Positions 51,184 to 61,927 of a DNA stretch of 64,000 nucleotides are shown here, one piece after another. The translations under genes and the position numbers were made by a program. The first letter of the stretch is position 1; the number at the start of each line of letters is the position of its first letter. The stretch lies in the NCBI RefSeq assembly GCF_003515075.1, contig NZ_QWLV01000008.1:6367-70366 (forward strand), given 5' to 3'. Below the pieces are notes generated by a model. It worked only from the letters and a program-made list of their open reading frames with translations. It did no database searches and had not been told where the DNA came from. The stretch is from Sphingomonas gilva. Its GTDB lineage: Bacteria; Pseudomonadota; Alphaproteobacteria; Sphingomonadales; Sphingomonadaceae.

Positions 51184-51435
51184 ATGCTCCACTTCGAACT
51201 CGTCACGCCTGAAAAGCTCGTCCGCTCCGAGGAAGTCTATATGGTCGTCGTCCCCGGCAGCGAGGGCGACTTCGGCGTATTGGAGCATCACGCCCCGGTG
51301 ATGTCGACGATCCGCGACGGCGAGCTTTCGATCTACAAGACCGAAAAGGGCGAGCCCGAGACGATCCGCATCCAGGGCGGCTTCGCCGAGGTCAACGAGA
51401 AGGGCCTGACCGTCCTCGCCGAGCAGGCGGGCTGA
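51184..51435 (+). CDS. atpC: ATP synthase F1 epsilon subunit (short form)
   Basis: 83 residues, only the beta-sandwich domain ([31 protein letters not shown]...); the C-terminal helical pair found in longer epsilon subunits is missing, which is common in alphaproteobacteria. The inhibitory hairpin function is therefore absent here. Last gene of the operon; it abuts the next gene's stop codon with no gap. Confidence 0.95.
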   Translation: MLHFELVTPEKLVRSEEVYMVVVPGSEGDFGVLEHHAPVMSTIRDGELSIYKTEKGEPETIRIQGGFAEVNEKGLTVLAEQAG

Positions 51436-51876
51436 TCAGCCGCCCATCGGCTTGAAGGCGAAGCGCGCCGCCTTGCCGCCGTCCATCAGCGAGATTTCGG
51501 CGTTGAGCCCGGAATCGTCGCGCCAGTAACGGATCTTCTGCGGGTAATCGTGCGCCGGATTGGCGAAGACTATCTCGCGCGCGCGCGATGACATCATCGG
51601 GAAGGTCACCGCCGCGCCGCCGCCGGGCTGGGCGATGAAGGCGAGCTTGCCGTCTTCGCCGCGGACGATGCGCATCGCTTCCCAGCTGGCGAGCTTCCCG
51701 CCCTTCCCCGTCCGTCCAGCGCCGATCATGATGCCGCCGCGCGGCGGGGTCCAGAATTCCTCCACCCAGGCGTCGCCCTTGGCCTCGACCCACGCGCCCG
51801 CCATCCAGCCGGGCTCCGCGACGGGCGCGTCCTGCGCGCCCAGCAGCATCAGCAACGCGACGATCGCCGTCTTCAT
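51436..51876 (-). CDS. DUF6265 family secreted protein
   Basis: 146 residues with a signal peptide (MKTAIVALLMLLGAQDAPVA). The WMAGAWVE ... FWTPPRGGIMIGAGRT ... FANPAHDYPQKIRYW pattern identifies the DUF6265 lipocalin-like family. Function unknown. Convergent with atpC: stop codons adjoin directly. Confidence 0.85.
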   Translation of the reverse strand: MKTAIVALLMLLGAQDAPVAEPGWMAGAWVEAKGDAWVEEFWTPPRGGIMIGAGRTGKGGKLASWEAMRIVRGEDGKLAFIAQPGGGAAVTFPMMSSRAREIVFANPAHDYPQKIRYWRDDSGLNAEISLMDGGKAARFAFKPMGG

Positions 51877-51994
51877 GTCCCGTCCCCTCTCCCGCCGACG
51901 AGGTTCACGATCGGTTAGCCAATTGTCAAACCTTCCGGCCTATTCACCTTGGCAGACAGTAAACCCGCGTGTCCGGGGTGATGGGGATTTATTG

Positions 51995-53503
51995 ATGAGC
52001 GCATTCGGCAAGCGACCCGGCTCCGCGGGCAACGGGGGCAGACCGAGCTTCGGCGTCGCCCGCCCGATGAAGGGCGGCGGCGCGCCCGCGCCCGAGCCGA
52101 TCGGCGGCGAGCAGTTCCCGCCGTTGCCGGCCTCGCCCGAGCTCCTGTCCGACACGCCCGCGGGCGCGATCGATGCGATGCAGCGGCTGGCGGATCGCCA
52201 GGCGGCGTCGGCCGACCAGGGCAACAGCCGCGTCGAGGGCTTCGAGGCCTCGATCCACCGCATCAAGGAGCAGGTGCTGCCGCGCCTCCTGGAACGAGTC
52301 GATCCGGAGGCGGCGGCGACGCTCAACAAGGACGAGCTGGCCGAGGAATTCCGCCCGATCATCGGCGAGGTCCTCGCCGAGCTGAAGCTGACGCTCAACC
52401 GCCGCGAGCAGTTCGCGCTGGAGAAGGTGCTGGTCGACGAGCTGCTCGGCCTCGGCCCGCTCGAGGAGCTGCTGGCCGATCCGGATGTCAGCGACATCAT
52501 GGTCAACGGGCCCGAGCAGACGTACATAGAGCGCAAGGGCAAGCTGCAGCTCGCCCAGATCCAGTTCCGCGACGAGGAGCATCTGTTCCAGATCGCGCAA
52601 CGCATCTGCAACTCGGTCGGCCGCCGCGTCGACCAGACCACGCCGCTCGCCGACGCGCGCCTGAAGGACGGCAGCCGCGTCAACGTGATCGTGCCGCCGC
52701 TCAGCCTGCGGGGCACCGCGATCTCGATCCGCAAATTCTCCGAAAAGCCGATCACGCTCGACATGATGGCGGGCTTCGGATCGATGTCCTCGAAGATGGC
52801 GACGATGCTGAAGATCGCCGGCGCGTGCCGCTTCAACATCGTCATCTCGGGTGGCACGGGCTCGGGCAAGACGACCATGCTCAACGCATTGTCAAAGATG
52901 ATCGACCCGGGCGAGCGCGTGCTGACGATCGAGGACGCGGCCGAGCTTCGGCTGCAGCAGCCGCACTGGCTGCCGCTCGAAACCCGGCCGGCCAATCTTG
53001 AGGGCCAGGGCGCGATCACCATCGGCGATCTCGTCAAGAACGCGCTGCGTATGCGCCCCGACCGCATCATCCTGGGCGAAATCCGCGGCGCCGAGTGCTT
53101 CGACCTGCTGGCGGCGATGAACACCGGCCATGACGGATCGATGTGCACGCTCCACTCCAACAGCCCGCGCGAATGCCTGGGCCGTATGGAGAACATGGTG
53201 CTGATGGGCGACATCAAGATCCCGAAGGAGGCGATCTCCAAGCAGATCTCCGATTCGGTCGACCTGATCGTCCAGGTGAAGCGCCTGCGCGACGGCAGCC
53301 GCCGCACGACCAACATCACCGAGGTGATCGGGATGGAGGGCGACGTGATCGTCACCCAGGAGCTGTTCAAGTTCGAGTATCTGGACGAGACGCCCGAGGG
53401 CAAGATCATCGGCGAGTACCGATCGATGGGTCTGCGCCCCTACACGCTCGAAAAGGCGCGCGCGTTCGGCTTCGACCAGGCGCTGTTGCAGGCGTGTTTA
53501 TAA
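51995..53503 (+). CDS. cpaF: CpaF family secretion ATPase
   Basis: 502 residues. T4P/T2SS-type ATPase of Flp pilus (Tad) systems: helical N-terminal domain, Walker A GGTGSGKTTML, Asp box with IEDAAELRL, HxxxxD region with ILGEIRGAECFDLLAAMNTGHDGSMCTLHSNSP. GGGGA precedes the ATG at 51995. No other cpa/tad genes are adjacent (the next genes are glycosyltransferases), so it is either a stray member or powers a cluster elsewhere. Confidence 0.93.
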   Translation: MSAFGKRPGSAGNGGRPSFGVARPMKGGGAPAPEPIGGEQFPPLPASPELLSDTPAGAIDAMQRLADRQAASADQGNSRVEGFEASIHRIKEQVLPRLLERVDPEAAATLNKDELAEEFRPIIGEVLAELKLTLNRREQFALEKVLVDELLGLGPLEELLADPDVSDIMVNGPEQTYIERKGKLQLAQIQFRDEEHLFQIAQRICNSVGRRVDQTTPLADARLKDGSRVNVIVPPLSLRGTAISIRKFSEKPITLDMMAGFGSMSSKMATMLKIAGACRFNIVISGGTGSGKTTMLNALSKMIDPGERVLTIEDAAELRLQQPHWLPLETRPANLEGQGAITIGDLVKNALRMRPDRIILGEIRGAECFDLLAAMNTGHDGSMCTLHSNSPRECLGRMENMVLMGDIKIPKEAISKQISDSVDLIVQVKRLRDGSRRTTNITEVIGMEGDVIVTQELFKFEYLDETPEGKIIGEYRSMGLRPYTLEKARAFGFDQALLQACL

Positions 53504-53518
53504 GCTAAACCGCCCCCC

Positions 53519-54982
53519 ATGGTGAATTGGGCCAACGCACGTCCTGATTCGTGCGTTCGCACCGCGCCGCTCTTCGGCCTGATCGCGCTCGCGCTGATCC
53601 TGCGCGTCGCGGCAGCGCTTTGGCCCAATGTCCACCATCCGGACGCGATCTTCCAATATATGGAGCCGGCCTGGCGGATGCTGGGCGGCGACGGCGTCAT
53701 CAGCTGGGAATATCGCTACGGAATGCGCGGCCAGCTGCTGCCGGTGCTGATCGCCGGACCGATGGCGCTGGGCGAATGGATCGATCCTGGCGGCAGCTTC
53801 GCCTTCTTCCTGCCCAGGATCGTAGCGGCCATCTGTTCGCTGTCGATCGTCTGGTCGGCCTGGACGCTGGGCGCGCGAGTCTCGTCGATCCATGCCGTGC
53901 TGGCCGGCTTCGTCGGCGCGATCTGGTTCGAGCTGGTCCATTTCGCGCCGCATACGCTGGGCGAGCCGCTCGCCACCGCTGCGATCATCCCTGCGGCGGT
54001 GCTGCTGACACGCGATGCGCCATCGCGGCGCGCGCTGGCGGCCAGCGGCCTGCTGCTCGGTCTGGGGTTCCTGCTGCGGTTCCAATATGCACCAGCGATC
54101 GGGGTGCTGGTGGCGCTAACCTGCTGGCGCGATCCTTCGCGGTTGCCGCCGCTGATCGCCGGAGGATCGATCGCGCTAGCCGCGGGCGCGGCGGCCGATC
54201 TGGCCAATGGCGCGACGCCGTTCGCCTGGCTGATCGAGAATGTGCGGCAGAACCTGATCAACGACCGCGCCGCGGGCTTCGGCGTGTCGCCGCCCAGCGC
54301 CTATCTCGGCCGGTTCTGGGCGATGTGGTCGGTGCTGATCGTCCCGATCGTCGCGGCGATATGGCGGGGCCATCGCCATGCGCCCGCGCTGTTCTGGGCG
54401 GCGCTGGCCAATCTCCTGTTTCACAGCTTGATCGCGCACAAGGAATATCGCTTCATCTTCCTGTCGGTCGCGATCCTGATCCTGCTCGCGGCGCTCGGCA
54501 GCGGCGACTGGACGCGGCGCCTGCGGGAGCGCGGCGTTCGGTTCGTCGCCCTCGCCGCCGCACTGCTGTGGCTCGGCGCGTCGCTGGTGCTCGGCATGAC
54601 GGGCGACATGGCCGCATTCTGGCGTGACGGCGCCGGCAGCGTTCGGCTGTTCGACCGCCTGCGCGCCGACGATCGGGTTTGCGGCGTTGCGCTGGACGGC
54701 GTTCCCTTCCATCGCTCGCCGGGCCTCAACCGGCTGCGTCCGGGCACGCCGCTCTACCTGATCGATCCGGACGATCCGCTCGCCCGCAGCGACCATTACA
54801 TGCCGGGCTATAACCGCATCCTGGCATGGGCGCCGGCGCGCCTGCCGAAAGGATATTCCACCGTCGCATGCGAGGAGGAGGGTGGCGGAAAGTTGTGCCT
54901 GTTCGCCCGCGCGGGCGGATGCGACGCCGATGCCGCGCGGCCGATCGCGGTCAATACGGTGCTGCGGCGATTGGATCGCTAG
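53519..54982 (+). CDS. GT22-like mannosyltransferase (ALG9/PIG-B-type) membrane protein
   Basis: 487 residues, about 10 membrane helices. Motifs of the GT22 polyprenyl-phosphate-sugar transferase group: HHPDAIFQYMEPAWRML in the first loop (acidic catalytic residue) and HKEYRFIFL. Transfers a sugar from a lipid-phosphate donor to a periplasmic acceptor; donor and acceptor unknown. It starts 15 bp after cpaF. Confidence 0.82.
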   Translation: MVNWANARPDSCVRTAPLFGLIALALILRVAAALWPNVHHPDAIFQYMEPAWRMLGGDGVISWEYRYGMRGQLLPVLIAGPMALGEWIDPGGSFAFFLPRIVAAICSLSIVWSAWTLGARVSSIHAVLAGFVGAIWFELVHFAPHTLGEPLATAAIIPAAVLLTRDAPSRRALAASGLLLGLGFLLRFQYAPAIGVLVALTCWRDPSRLPPLIAGGSIALAAGAAADLANGATPFAWLIENVRQNLINDRAAGFGVSPPSAYLGRFWAMWSVLIVPIVAAIWRGHRHAPALFWAALANLLFHSLIAHKEYRFIFLSVAILILLAALGSGDWTRRLRERGVRFVALAAALLWLGASLVLGMTGDMAAFWRDGAGSVRLFDRLRADDRVCGVALDGVPFHRSPGLNRLRPGTPLYLIDPDDPLARSDHYMPGYNRILAWAPARLPKGYSTVACEEEGGGKLCLFARAGGCDADAARPIAVNTVLRRLDR

Positions 54983-55016
54983 GACGGATCGACATTTACC
55001 GCCTCGCGGGATTTGG

Positions 55017-55245
55017 GTTCACGCGAAGGCGCTGAGGCGCGAAGAAGAAGGAAGATTGGTTCACGCAGAGGCGCAGAGACGCAGAGATGTGGTCCTGCCG
55101 CGCTGGCGGCTCTCATCTTCCTGAGGTTTCGCTTGGCGCAGCGTAGGGAGGTGAATGCGCTTCGTGCAGGGCACCGGCATCTCTGCGCTCTCCGCGTGAA
55201 AAACCGTCTTCGCGCCTTAGCGCCTTCGCGTGAACCAATCTTCCG
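55017..55245. repeat. Family E large inverted repeat (GGTTCACGCGAAGGCGC-type)
   Basis: About 230 bp. The left arm reads TTCACGCGAAGGCGCTGAGG, GAAGATTGGTTCACGC and CGCAGAGATG; the right arm is the inverse of GAAGATTGGTTCACGCGAAG, GGCGCTAAGGCGCGAAGAC and GCGCAGAGATG. It lies in the 327-bp space between two glycosyltransferase genes; the rest of that space shows only a weak promoter-like TTGACG at 55274. Confidence 0.8.
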
Positions 55246-55309
55246 AATCTCGATCCATCCCAGGTCCTGGCGGTTGACGATCGCGTCTCGCCCGCTAACC
55301 CGCGAGCGC

Positions 55310-56767
55310 ATGACCCGCCCCTTCTGGCAGGATCGGCGCGTCCAGGCGCTGATCCTGCTGCTCTCAGCCATCATCCTGCGTTCGCCCGACTTCGGCAATC
55401 CGATCGTCGAGGTGGACGAGCAATTCTATGTGCTGATCGGCGACCGGATGGTGACCGAGGGCGCGATCCCCTTCGTCGACATCTGGGACAGGAAGCCGAT
55501 CGGCACCTTCCTGATATTCGCTTTCGCCCGCCTGTTCGGCGACGGCTTCCTGCCCTATCAGCTGGTCGCGACATTGTTCGCCTGGGGCACCGCGATCGGC
55601 GTGCTGGTCGCCGCGCGGCAGCTGGGCGCGAAAGCGGCGACGGCGCTGTTCGCGGGGGTGATCTACCTCGCCTGGATCGAGATTTTCGGCGGGCGCGGCG
55701 GGCAGGCCGGCGTGTTCATGAACCTGTTCGTGACCTGGGGCGCGGTGCTGACGCTGCGGCTGCCGGCGCTGGCCGAGGCCGGGCGGGTGCGCGCGATCCT
55801 GTGGAACGGCGTCGCCGCCTGCCTGCTCGCCGGCATCGCCATCCAGATCAAATACACCCCGGCGGTGGAGGGCGCGTTCTTCGGCCTCGCCCATCTGTGG
55901 TTCCTGCGCAAGGCCGCCGGCGGCTGGCCGTCGATCATCGCGGCGGGGGCAATCTGGGCGCTGGCGGGATTGGCGCCGACCATCGCGGTGATCGCCGTCT
56001 ATACCGCGATGGGCCATTATGAGGCGTTCATGTACGCCAATTTCTGGTCGATCGGCGGGCGCGGCAGCTATCCGCAGGCGACCGTCGTCAGCAAGTTCTT
56101 CGGCATCGTCGCCAAGACATCGCCCTTGTGGGTGGCGGCGGCGTTCGCGCTCAGGCGGTTCGACGATCCCAGGCGGGCTCTCCTGATCGGCTGGATCGTC
56201 GCGGCGTTCATCGCCTTCCTCTCGATCGGCACCTTCATCCTGAGCTATGCGCTGTCGCTGATCGCGCCGTTCCTGATCGCCGCCGTGCCGCTGCTCGACC
56301 GGCGGCCGCGCGCCGCGCTGCTGGTGTTCCTGTTCGCGGCGATCCTGTGGGTGCGCGACAGCTGGTTCTATTACGATGACGAGGCGCAGGTGCGCGAGGT
56401 CGCCGCGCTGATGAAGGCCAATAGCGGCGACGAATGCCCCTATGTGTTCGAGGGCGACACGATTCTCTACCATCTGGCCGACAGCTGCCTGCCGGGGACC
56501 TATCCCTTCCCTTCGCACCTGTGGCTGTCGACCGAAACGCACGCGATCGGCGTCGACCAGGCGGACGAGGTGCGGCGCATCCTGGCGACCCGGCCGCCGG
56601 TGATCGTCATCACCACCCAGAAGAAGGATGTGTGGGCGCCCGAGGTGCTCGGCATCATCCGCCGCGAGCTTGCCGCCAACTACCGCCCGATCCGCCGCGT
56701 GCCGCGCGAGGATTTCCAGCTGGTCGTGTATCTGCGCAACGACCGGGAGCCCGTTGGCATGCGGTGA
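55310..56767 (+). CDS. GT39/ArnT-like glycosyltransferase membrane protein
   Basis: 485 residues, about 10-12 membrane helices. The first periplasmic loop has VDEQFYVLIGDRMVTEGAIPFVDIWDRKP, whose acidic DE and following DxWDRKP are typical of lipid-sugar glycosyltransferases of the ArnT/PMT superfamily. C-terminal soluble part from about residue 370. Substrates unknown. ATG 55310. Forms a pair with the upstream GT22-like gene. Confidence 0.82.
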   Translation: MTRPFWQDRRVQALILLLSAIILRSPDFGNPIVEVDEQFYVLIGDRMVTEGAIPFVDIWDRKPIGTFLIFAFARLFGDGFLPYQLVATLFAWGTAIGVLVAARQLGAKAATALFAGVIYLAWIEIFGGRGGQAGVFMNLFVTWGAVLTLRLPALAEAGRVRAILWNGVAACLLAGIAIQIKYTPAVEGAFFGLAHLWFLRKAAGGWPSIIAAGAIWALAGLAPTIAVIAVYTAMGHYEAFMYANFWSIGGRGSYPQATVVSKFFGIVAKTSPLWVAAAFALRRFDDPRRALLIGWIVAAFIAFLSIGTFILSYALSLIAPFLIAAVPLLDRRPRAALLVFLFAAILWVRDSWFYYDDEAQVREVAALMKANSGDECPYVFEGDTILYHLADSCLPGTYPFPSHLWLSTETHAIGVDQADEVRRILATRPPVIVITTQKKDVWAPEVLGIIRRELAANYRPIRRVPREDFQLVVYLRNDREPVGMR

Positions 56768-56773
56768 TCCCCT

Positions 56774-56870
56774 CCCGTTCTGGCTGAGCTTGCCAAAGCC
56801 CTGTCCTTCCCTTTTTCGGAGCGCCCAGAAGAACTACGGTCCTTCGACAAGCTCAGGACGAACGGGACAG
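56774..56870. repeat. Family C inverted repeat
   Basis: Left end CCCGTTCTGGCTGAGCTTG and right end CAAGCTCAGGACGAACGGG are inverted copies (two mismatches) 60 bp apart. Between the glycosyltransferase and the small membrane gene. Confidence 0.75.
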
Positions 56871-56881
56871 GCGGTGTCGAC

Positions 56882-57070
56882 CTAGCGCACGTTGAGCGCG
56901 ATCGCCGCGAGCATCAGCGCGGCGAGCAGCGCGAGCACCTGGATCAGCGGCCAGGGCAGCATCGCCACCCGATCGGGATTGCGGCGGCGGCGGTTGCGCC
57001 AATCGGCAAAGCCCGCGAAGGCGACGACCGCCAGCGCGACGCCCGCCCAGCTCCACAGCATGACTTGCAT
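56882..57070 (-). CDS. Small membrane protein, two predicted helices
   Basis: 62 residues (MQVMLWSWAGVALAVVAFAG... ), helices about 4-22 and 40-59 joined by a basic loop (RNRRRRNPDR), so both ends are probably periplasmic. Not a named family. ATG 57070 or 57061. Divergent from the methyltransferase gene. Confidence 0.7.
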   Translation of the reverse strand: MQVMLWSWAGVALAVVAFAGFADWRNRRRRNPDRVAMLPWPLIQVLALLAALMLAAIALNVR

Positions 57071-57123
57071 CCGTAACCCTCGCCCCGCACAGTCGGTGCG
57101 AGCCAGATAAGGATCACGACGCC

Positions 57124-57930
57124 ATGCGCCAGCCCCTCTTCGCCGCCTTCACCGCCCTCGCTCTGTTTGCCGCCCCCGCCTCCGCGCAAAACGCCGCGCC
57201 CGCAGCCGATCCGGCGATTGCGCAGGCGGTGGCCGCGCCGACCCGGACCGCGGCGAACATCGCGCGCGACCGCTATCGCCATCCGGCCGAGACGCTCGCC
57301 TTTTACGGCGTGAAGCCCGGCCAGACGGTGGTCGAGCTCTGGCCGGGCGGGGGCTGGTACACCGAGATCCTGGCGCCGCTGGTGAAGGACGGCACGCTCT
57401 ACGCCGCCGCGCCGTGGGAGCGCGGGCTGAACGGCGTGAAGACGCTGCAGGCGGCGAATCCGGCGGTCTACGGCAAGATCAAGCTCGTCGCCTTTCCCGC
57501 GACCGAGGGCGCGCCGGCGGTGCCGGACGGCAGCGCGGACGTGGTGCTGACCTTCCGCAACGTCCACAACTGGCGCTTCGGTGGCGTGGACGCGGCGCAA
57601 AGCAATTTCGATGCGGTGTTCAAGATGCTCAAGCCCGGCGGCACCTTCGGCGTGGTCGACCACCGCCTGCCCGAGGGCATGGACTCGGCGCTGGAGGAGG
57701 ACAGCGGCTACATGAAGGAAAGCTCGATCATCGCCTTCGCCGAAAAGGCCGGCTTCCGCCTGGTCGGCCGGAGCGAGATCAACGCCAACCCCAAGGACAC
57801 GCACGACCATCCCGAAGGCGTCTGGACGCTGCCGCCGAGCTATCGGTTGAAGGATGTCGACCGGGCGAAATACCAAGCGGTCGGCGAAAGCGACCGGATG
57901 ACGCTCAAGTTCGAGAAGCCGCGGGGGTGA
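57124..57930 (+). CDS. Exported class I SAM-dependent methyltransferase-like protein
   Basis: 268 residues with a clear signal peptide (1-21, ending APASAQ). The body is a Rossmann methyltransferase: TVVELWPGGGWYTEILAPLV, DVVLTFRNVHNWR, MLKPGGTFGVVDHRLP. SAM is not known in the periplasm, so an exported methyltransferase is puzzling; the family is widespread in proteobacteria and its role is unresolved. AAGGA precedes the ATG. Confidence 0.85.
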   Translation: MRQPLFAAFTALALFAAPASAQNAAPAADPAIAQAVAAPTRTAANIARDRYRHPAETLAFYGVKPGQTVVELWPGGGWYTEILAPLVKDGTLYAAAPWERGLNGVKTLQAANPAVYGKIKLVAFPATEGAPAVPDGSADVVLTFRNVHNWRFGGVDAAQSNFDAVFKMLKPGGTFGVVDHRLPEGMDSALEEDSGYMKESSIIAFAEKAGFRLVGRSEINANPKDTHDHPEGVWTLPPSYRLKDVDRAKYQAVGESDRMTLKFEKPRG

Positions 57931-57932
57931 CT

Positions 57933-58022
57933 CGTCGCCCCTGCCAAGGCAGGGGCCGCTGGGTTTGTGGCACTTCAAGGTTCGGTATGCCGACTGCGGC
58001 CCCTGCCTTCGCAGGGGCGACG
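57933..58022. repeat. Family B inverted repeat
   Basis: Arms CGTCGCCCCTGCCAAGGCAG and CTGCCTTCGCAGGGGCGACG, 50-bp inner part shared with 34522-34609. Between convergent methyltransferase and phaR. Confidence 0.8.
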
Positions 58023-58028
58023 GTGAGC

Positions 58029-58583
58029 TCACCCCTTCAGCTTGTCGATCTTGCCCTGGAGCTCGGCGAGCTGGGCCTTGAGCGCGTCGATCTCGTCGTT
58101 CTTGCGCTGGACCTCGGTTTCGGGCGCGGCGGCGGGCTTGGCGCCGGGCTTGAACGCGGCGGCGGCGACCTCGAACATCTCCATGTTGCGCTTGGCGATC
58201 TCGGCGAAGGGCGAGTTGGCGAAGGCGCCCTCGACCGCCGACTTGAACTGCGCCTGGTTGCGGCGGAAGGTCTCCATCGAGGCTTCGAGATAGCCGGGCA
58301 CCATCGCCTGCATCGAATCGCCATACATCGCGATCAGCTGGCGGAGGAAATTGACGGGCAGCATCGTCTGGCCCCGGCTCTCCTCCTCCATGATGATCTG
58401 GGTGAGGACATTGTGGGTGATGTCCTCGTCGGTCTTGGCGTCCACCACCTTGAACTCGCGGCCCTTGCGCGTCATCTCGGCCAAGTGGTCCAGGGTGATG
58501 TAGGATGAACTCTCGGTGTTATAGAGGCGGCGATTGGCGTATTTCTTGATGATGACCACGCCGTCTTCCGATTGCTTCTTCAT
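58029..58583 (-). CDS. phaR: Polyhydroxyalkanoate synthesis repressor PhaR
   Basis: 184 residues. N-terminal PHA accumulation regulator DNA-binding domain (VIIKKYANRRLYNTESSSYITLDHL), PHB-binding middle (MLPVNFLRQLIAMYGDSMQ) and a C-terminal coiled coil (EVQRKNDEIDALKAQLAELQ). Binds DNA and PHA granules, derepressing phasin genes when polymer is present. ATG 58583. Divergent from a PhaC-like gene, 18 bp between starts. Confidence 0.95.
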   Translation of the reverse strand: MKKQSEDGVVIIKKYANRRLYNTESSSYITLDHLAEMTRKGREFKVVDAKTDEDITHNVLTQIIMEEESRGQTMLPVNFLRQLIAMYGDSMQAMVPGYLEASMETFRRNQAQFKSAVEGAFANSPFAEIAKRNMEMFEVAAAAFKPGAKPAAAPETEVQRKNDEIDALKAQLAELQGKIDKLKG

Positions 58584-58601
58584 GCCCGCCGACCCCGTTC
58601 G

Positions 58602-59669
58602 ATGCCAATGACCGGTGCTAGCGCCTTTGATGCCGCACCGCAACACGGCCCGCGCCCGCTGCCGTTGTTCCTGCAGCATGTGCGCGAACAGACCGCAGCA
58701 TCGCCCGAGCGCGAAGCGAAGGCGATGGCGGGCTTGCGGCGCTATCAGGCGGCGGACCGCGGCCTGCCGCGGGATGCGATGCCCGAGGCGGCGCGGACTG
58801 GGCGCGCGTGCCTGCGCGACTATGGCGGCGGCGGTCCGCCGCTTGTCGTCGTCCCCTCGCTGATCAACCCGCCCTTCGTGCTCGATCTTGCTGCGCACAA
58901 TTCGCTGATGCGATGGCTGGCGACGCGTGGCGTACGGCCGCTGCTGGTCGATTGGGGGACGCCCCGACCGGACGAGCGCGGGCGCGACGTCGCGGCGCAT
59001 GTCGAGGAGCTGCTGCTGCCGCTGATCGATGCGCTGGGCGAGCGGCCGCTGCTGGCGGGATATTGCCTGGGCGGGACGATGGCGCTGGCGGCCGCCGCGA
59101 TCCGCCCGCCCCGCGCGCTGGCGCTGATCGCGGCGCCGTGGCGCTTCTCCGGCTTTCCCGATGCGGCGCGCGCCGAGATCGCGGCGCTATGGGCGGAAGC
59201 AGAGCCGATGTGCCGCACGCTGGGGCTGGTGCCGATGGAGGTGCTGCAATCGGGCTTCTGGAAGCTCGATCCGGCGCGGACGGTGGCCAAGTACGAGGCC
59301 TTCGCCGATCTGCCCGAGGACAGCGCCGAGGCCGCCGCCTTCGTCGCGCTGGAGGATTGGGCCAATGCCGGGGCGCCGCTGACCTATGCCGCGGGGGCGG
59401 AGATGTTCCGTCTGTTCGCCGAGGACGCGACCGGACGCGGCGCCTGGCGCGTCGGCGATGCGGCGGTCGATCCGCACGCCCTCTCCTGCCCCGTCGCGGA
59501 CTTCGTGTCGCTGACCGACCGCATCGTCCCCGCGGCCAGCGCGACCGGGCTGCCCGGCCGGCGCGAGCTCACATCCGGGCATGTCGGCATGATCGTCGGC
59601 AGTCGTGCGAGGGCCCAGCTTTGGGAACCGCTGGCGGACTTTCTTTGCGCTGCAGCAACGCCTAGATAG
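58602..59669 (+). CDS. Alpha/beta hydrolase related to PHA synthase (PhaC-like)
   Basis: 355 residues. The lipase-like box GYCLGG has a cysteine nucleophile (C155), as in PHA synthases, followed by a C-terminal Asp/His pair (LTDRIVP ... SGHVGM). It is shorter than true class I/III synthases and diverges elsewhere, so polymerase, depolymerase or acyltransferase activity is open. Start ATG 58602 or 58608; no good ribosome site for either. Sits between phaR and the thiolase. Confidence 0.75.
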   Translation: MPMTGASAFDAAPQHGPRPLPLFLQHVREQTAASPEREAKAMAGLRRYQAADRGLPRDAMPEAARTGRACLRDYGGGGPPLVVVPSLINPPFVLDLAAHNSLMRWLATRGVRPLLVDWGTPRPDERGRDVAAHVEELLLPLIDALGERPLLAGYCLGGTMALAAAAIRPPRALALIAAPWRFSGFPDAARAEIAALWAEAEPMCRTLGLVPMEVLQSGFWKLDPARTVAKYEAFADLPEDSAEAAAFVALEDWANAGAPLTYAAGAEMFRLFAEDATGRGAWRVGDAAVDPHALSCPVADFVSLTDRIVPAASATGLPGRRELTSGHVGMIVGSRARAQLWEPLADFLCAAATPR

Positions 59670-59698
59670 CCGCCAACCGATCTTGCAGGAGACCAGCC

Positions 59699-60880
<1,182 letters not shown>

Positions 60881-60881
60881 G

Positions 60882-61916
60882 TCAGACCCAGTAGCGCTTG
60901 AAGCGGTTGCCCAGGCCGGTGAGCAGCTCGTACTGCGACAGGCCGGTCTGGGCGGACGCGGTCGGCAGGTCGTAGTCGATCGCCAGCCAATCGCCCTCGG
61001 CCACTTCGGGCGCGGCGGAGACGTCGAGCGAGACGAGATCCATCGACACGCGGCCGATCACCGGGAACAGCCCGCCCGATGACGAGCCCTGGTTGGAAAA
61101 GCCCCGGCTATAGCCGTCGGCATAGCCCAGGTTGACGATCGCCACCTCGGTATCGGCCTTGGCGGTCCAGATCGCGTTGTAGCCGACCGATTCGCCGGCA
61201 TGGACAAGGCGACGCTGAAGCACCTCGACCTCAGGCTGGACGACGGGACGGATATGTCCCGCCATCTCCGGCCGCGGAACGCCGCCGTACAGCGCAAGTC
61301 CGGGGCGGACGAGATCGAAGGCATAGGCTTCGCCCAGCATGATCCCGGCCGAATTGGCGAGGCTCATCCGCTTGGCCTTGGTGCGCCCGGCAAGCCCGGC
61401 GAAATAGGCGCGCTGGCGGGCGTTCATCGGACTGTCTTCGTCGGCGCAGGCGAGATGGCTCATCAGCGTGTCGATCTCTAGATTGTCGAGCAGGCCGGCG
61501 ACGACATCCTCCACCGACACGCCGAGCCGGTTCATGCCGGTATCGACCATCACGTCGCACGCCCCGCCCTTGGCGCGCAGCCAGCGCTTGACCTGTTCGG
61601 GCGTGCTGAGCACGGGCCGCGCGCGCAGCGTGTGCGCCAGCGCCATGTCGTCCTCTCGCACGCCGTGGAGCACGGAGACGGGCAGCCCGCCAAGCACCTC
61701 AAGCTCCATCGCCTCCGCCCAGGTAGCGACGAAGAAATCGCGGCAGCCGGCATTGGCGAGCGCCATCATCGCCTCGACCGCGCCGAGGCCATAGCCGTTG
61801 GACTTGATCGCGGCGCCGCACGCGGCGAGCGGATTGCGGCTGGCGAGCCAGCGCCAGTTGCGGCCCAGCGCTTCGCCGTCGAGCCGCAGACGAAGGGGCG
61901 AGGAAGCAGGTGTCAT
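60882..61916 (-). CDS. alr: Alanine racemase
   Basis: 344 residues. PLP lysine K38 (AAIKSNGYGLG), catalytic Y246 (ESVGYNAIW). Makes D-alanine for peptidoglycan. ATG 61916 (MTPASSP). Follows the MHS transporter gene by 11 bp and may share its transcript. Confidence 0.94.
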   Translation of the reverse strand: MTPASSPLRLRLDGEALGRNWRWLASRNPLAACGAAIKSNGYGLGAVEAMMALANAGCRDFFVATWAEAMELEVLGGLPVSVLHGVREDDMALAHTLRARPVLSTPEQVKRWLRAKGGACDVMVDTGMNRLGVSVEDVVAGLLDNLEIDTLMSHLACADEDSPMNARQRAYFAGLAGRTKAKRMSLANSAGIMLGEAYAFDLVRPGLALYGGVPRPEMAGHIRPVVQPEVEVLQRRLVHAGESVGYNAIWTAKADTEVAIVNLGYADGYSRGFSNQGSSSGGLFPVIGRVSMDLVSLDVSAAPEVAEGDWLAIDYDLPTASAQTGLSQYELLTGLGNRFKRYWV

Positions 61917-61927
61917 CGCGTGGGCGG

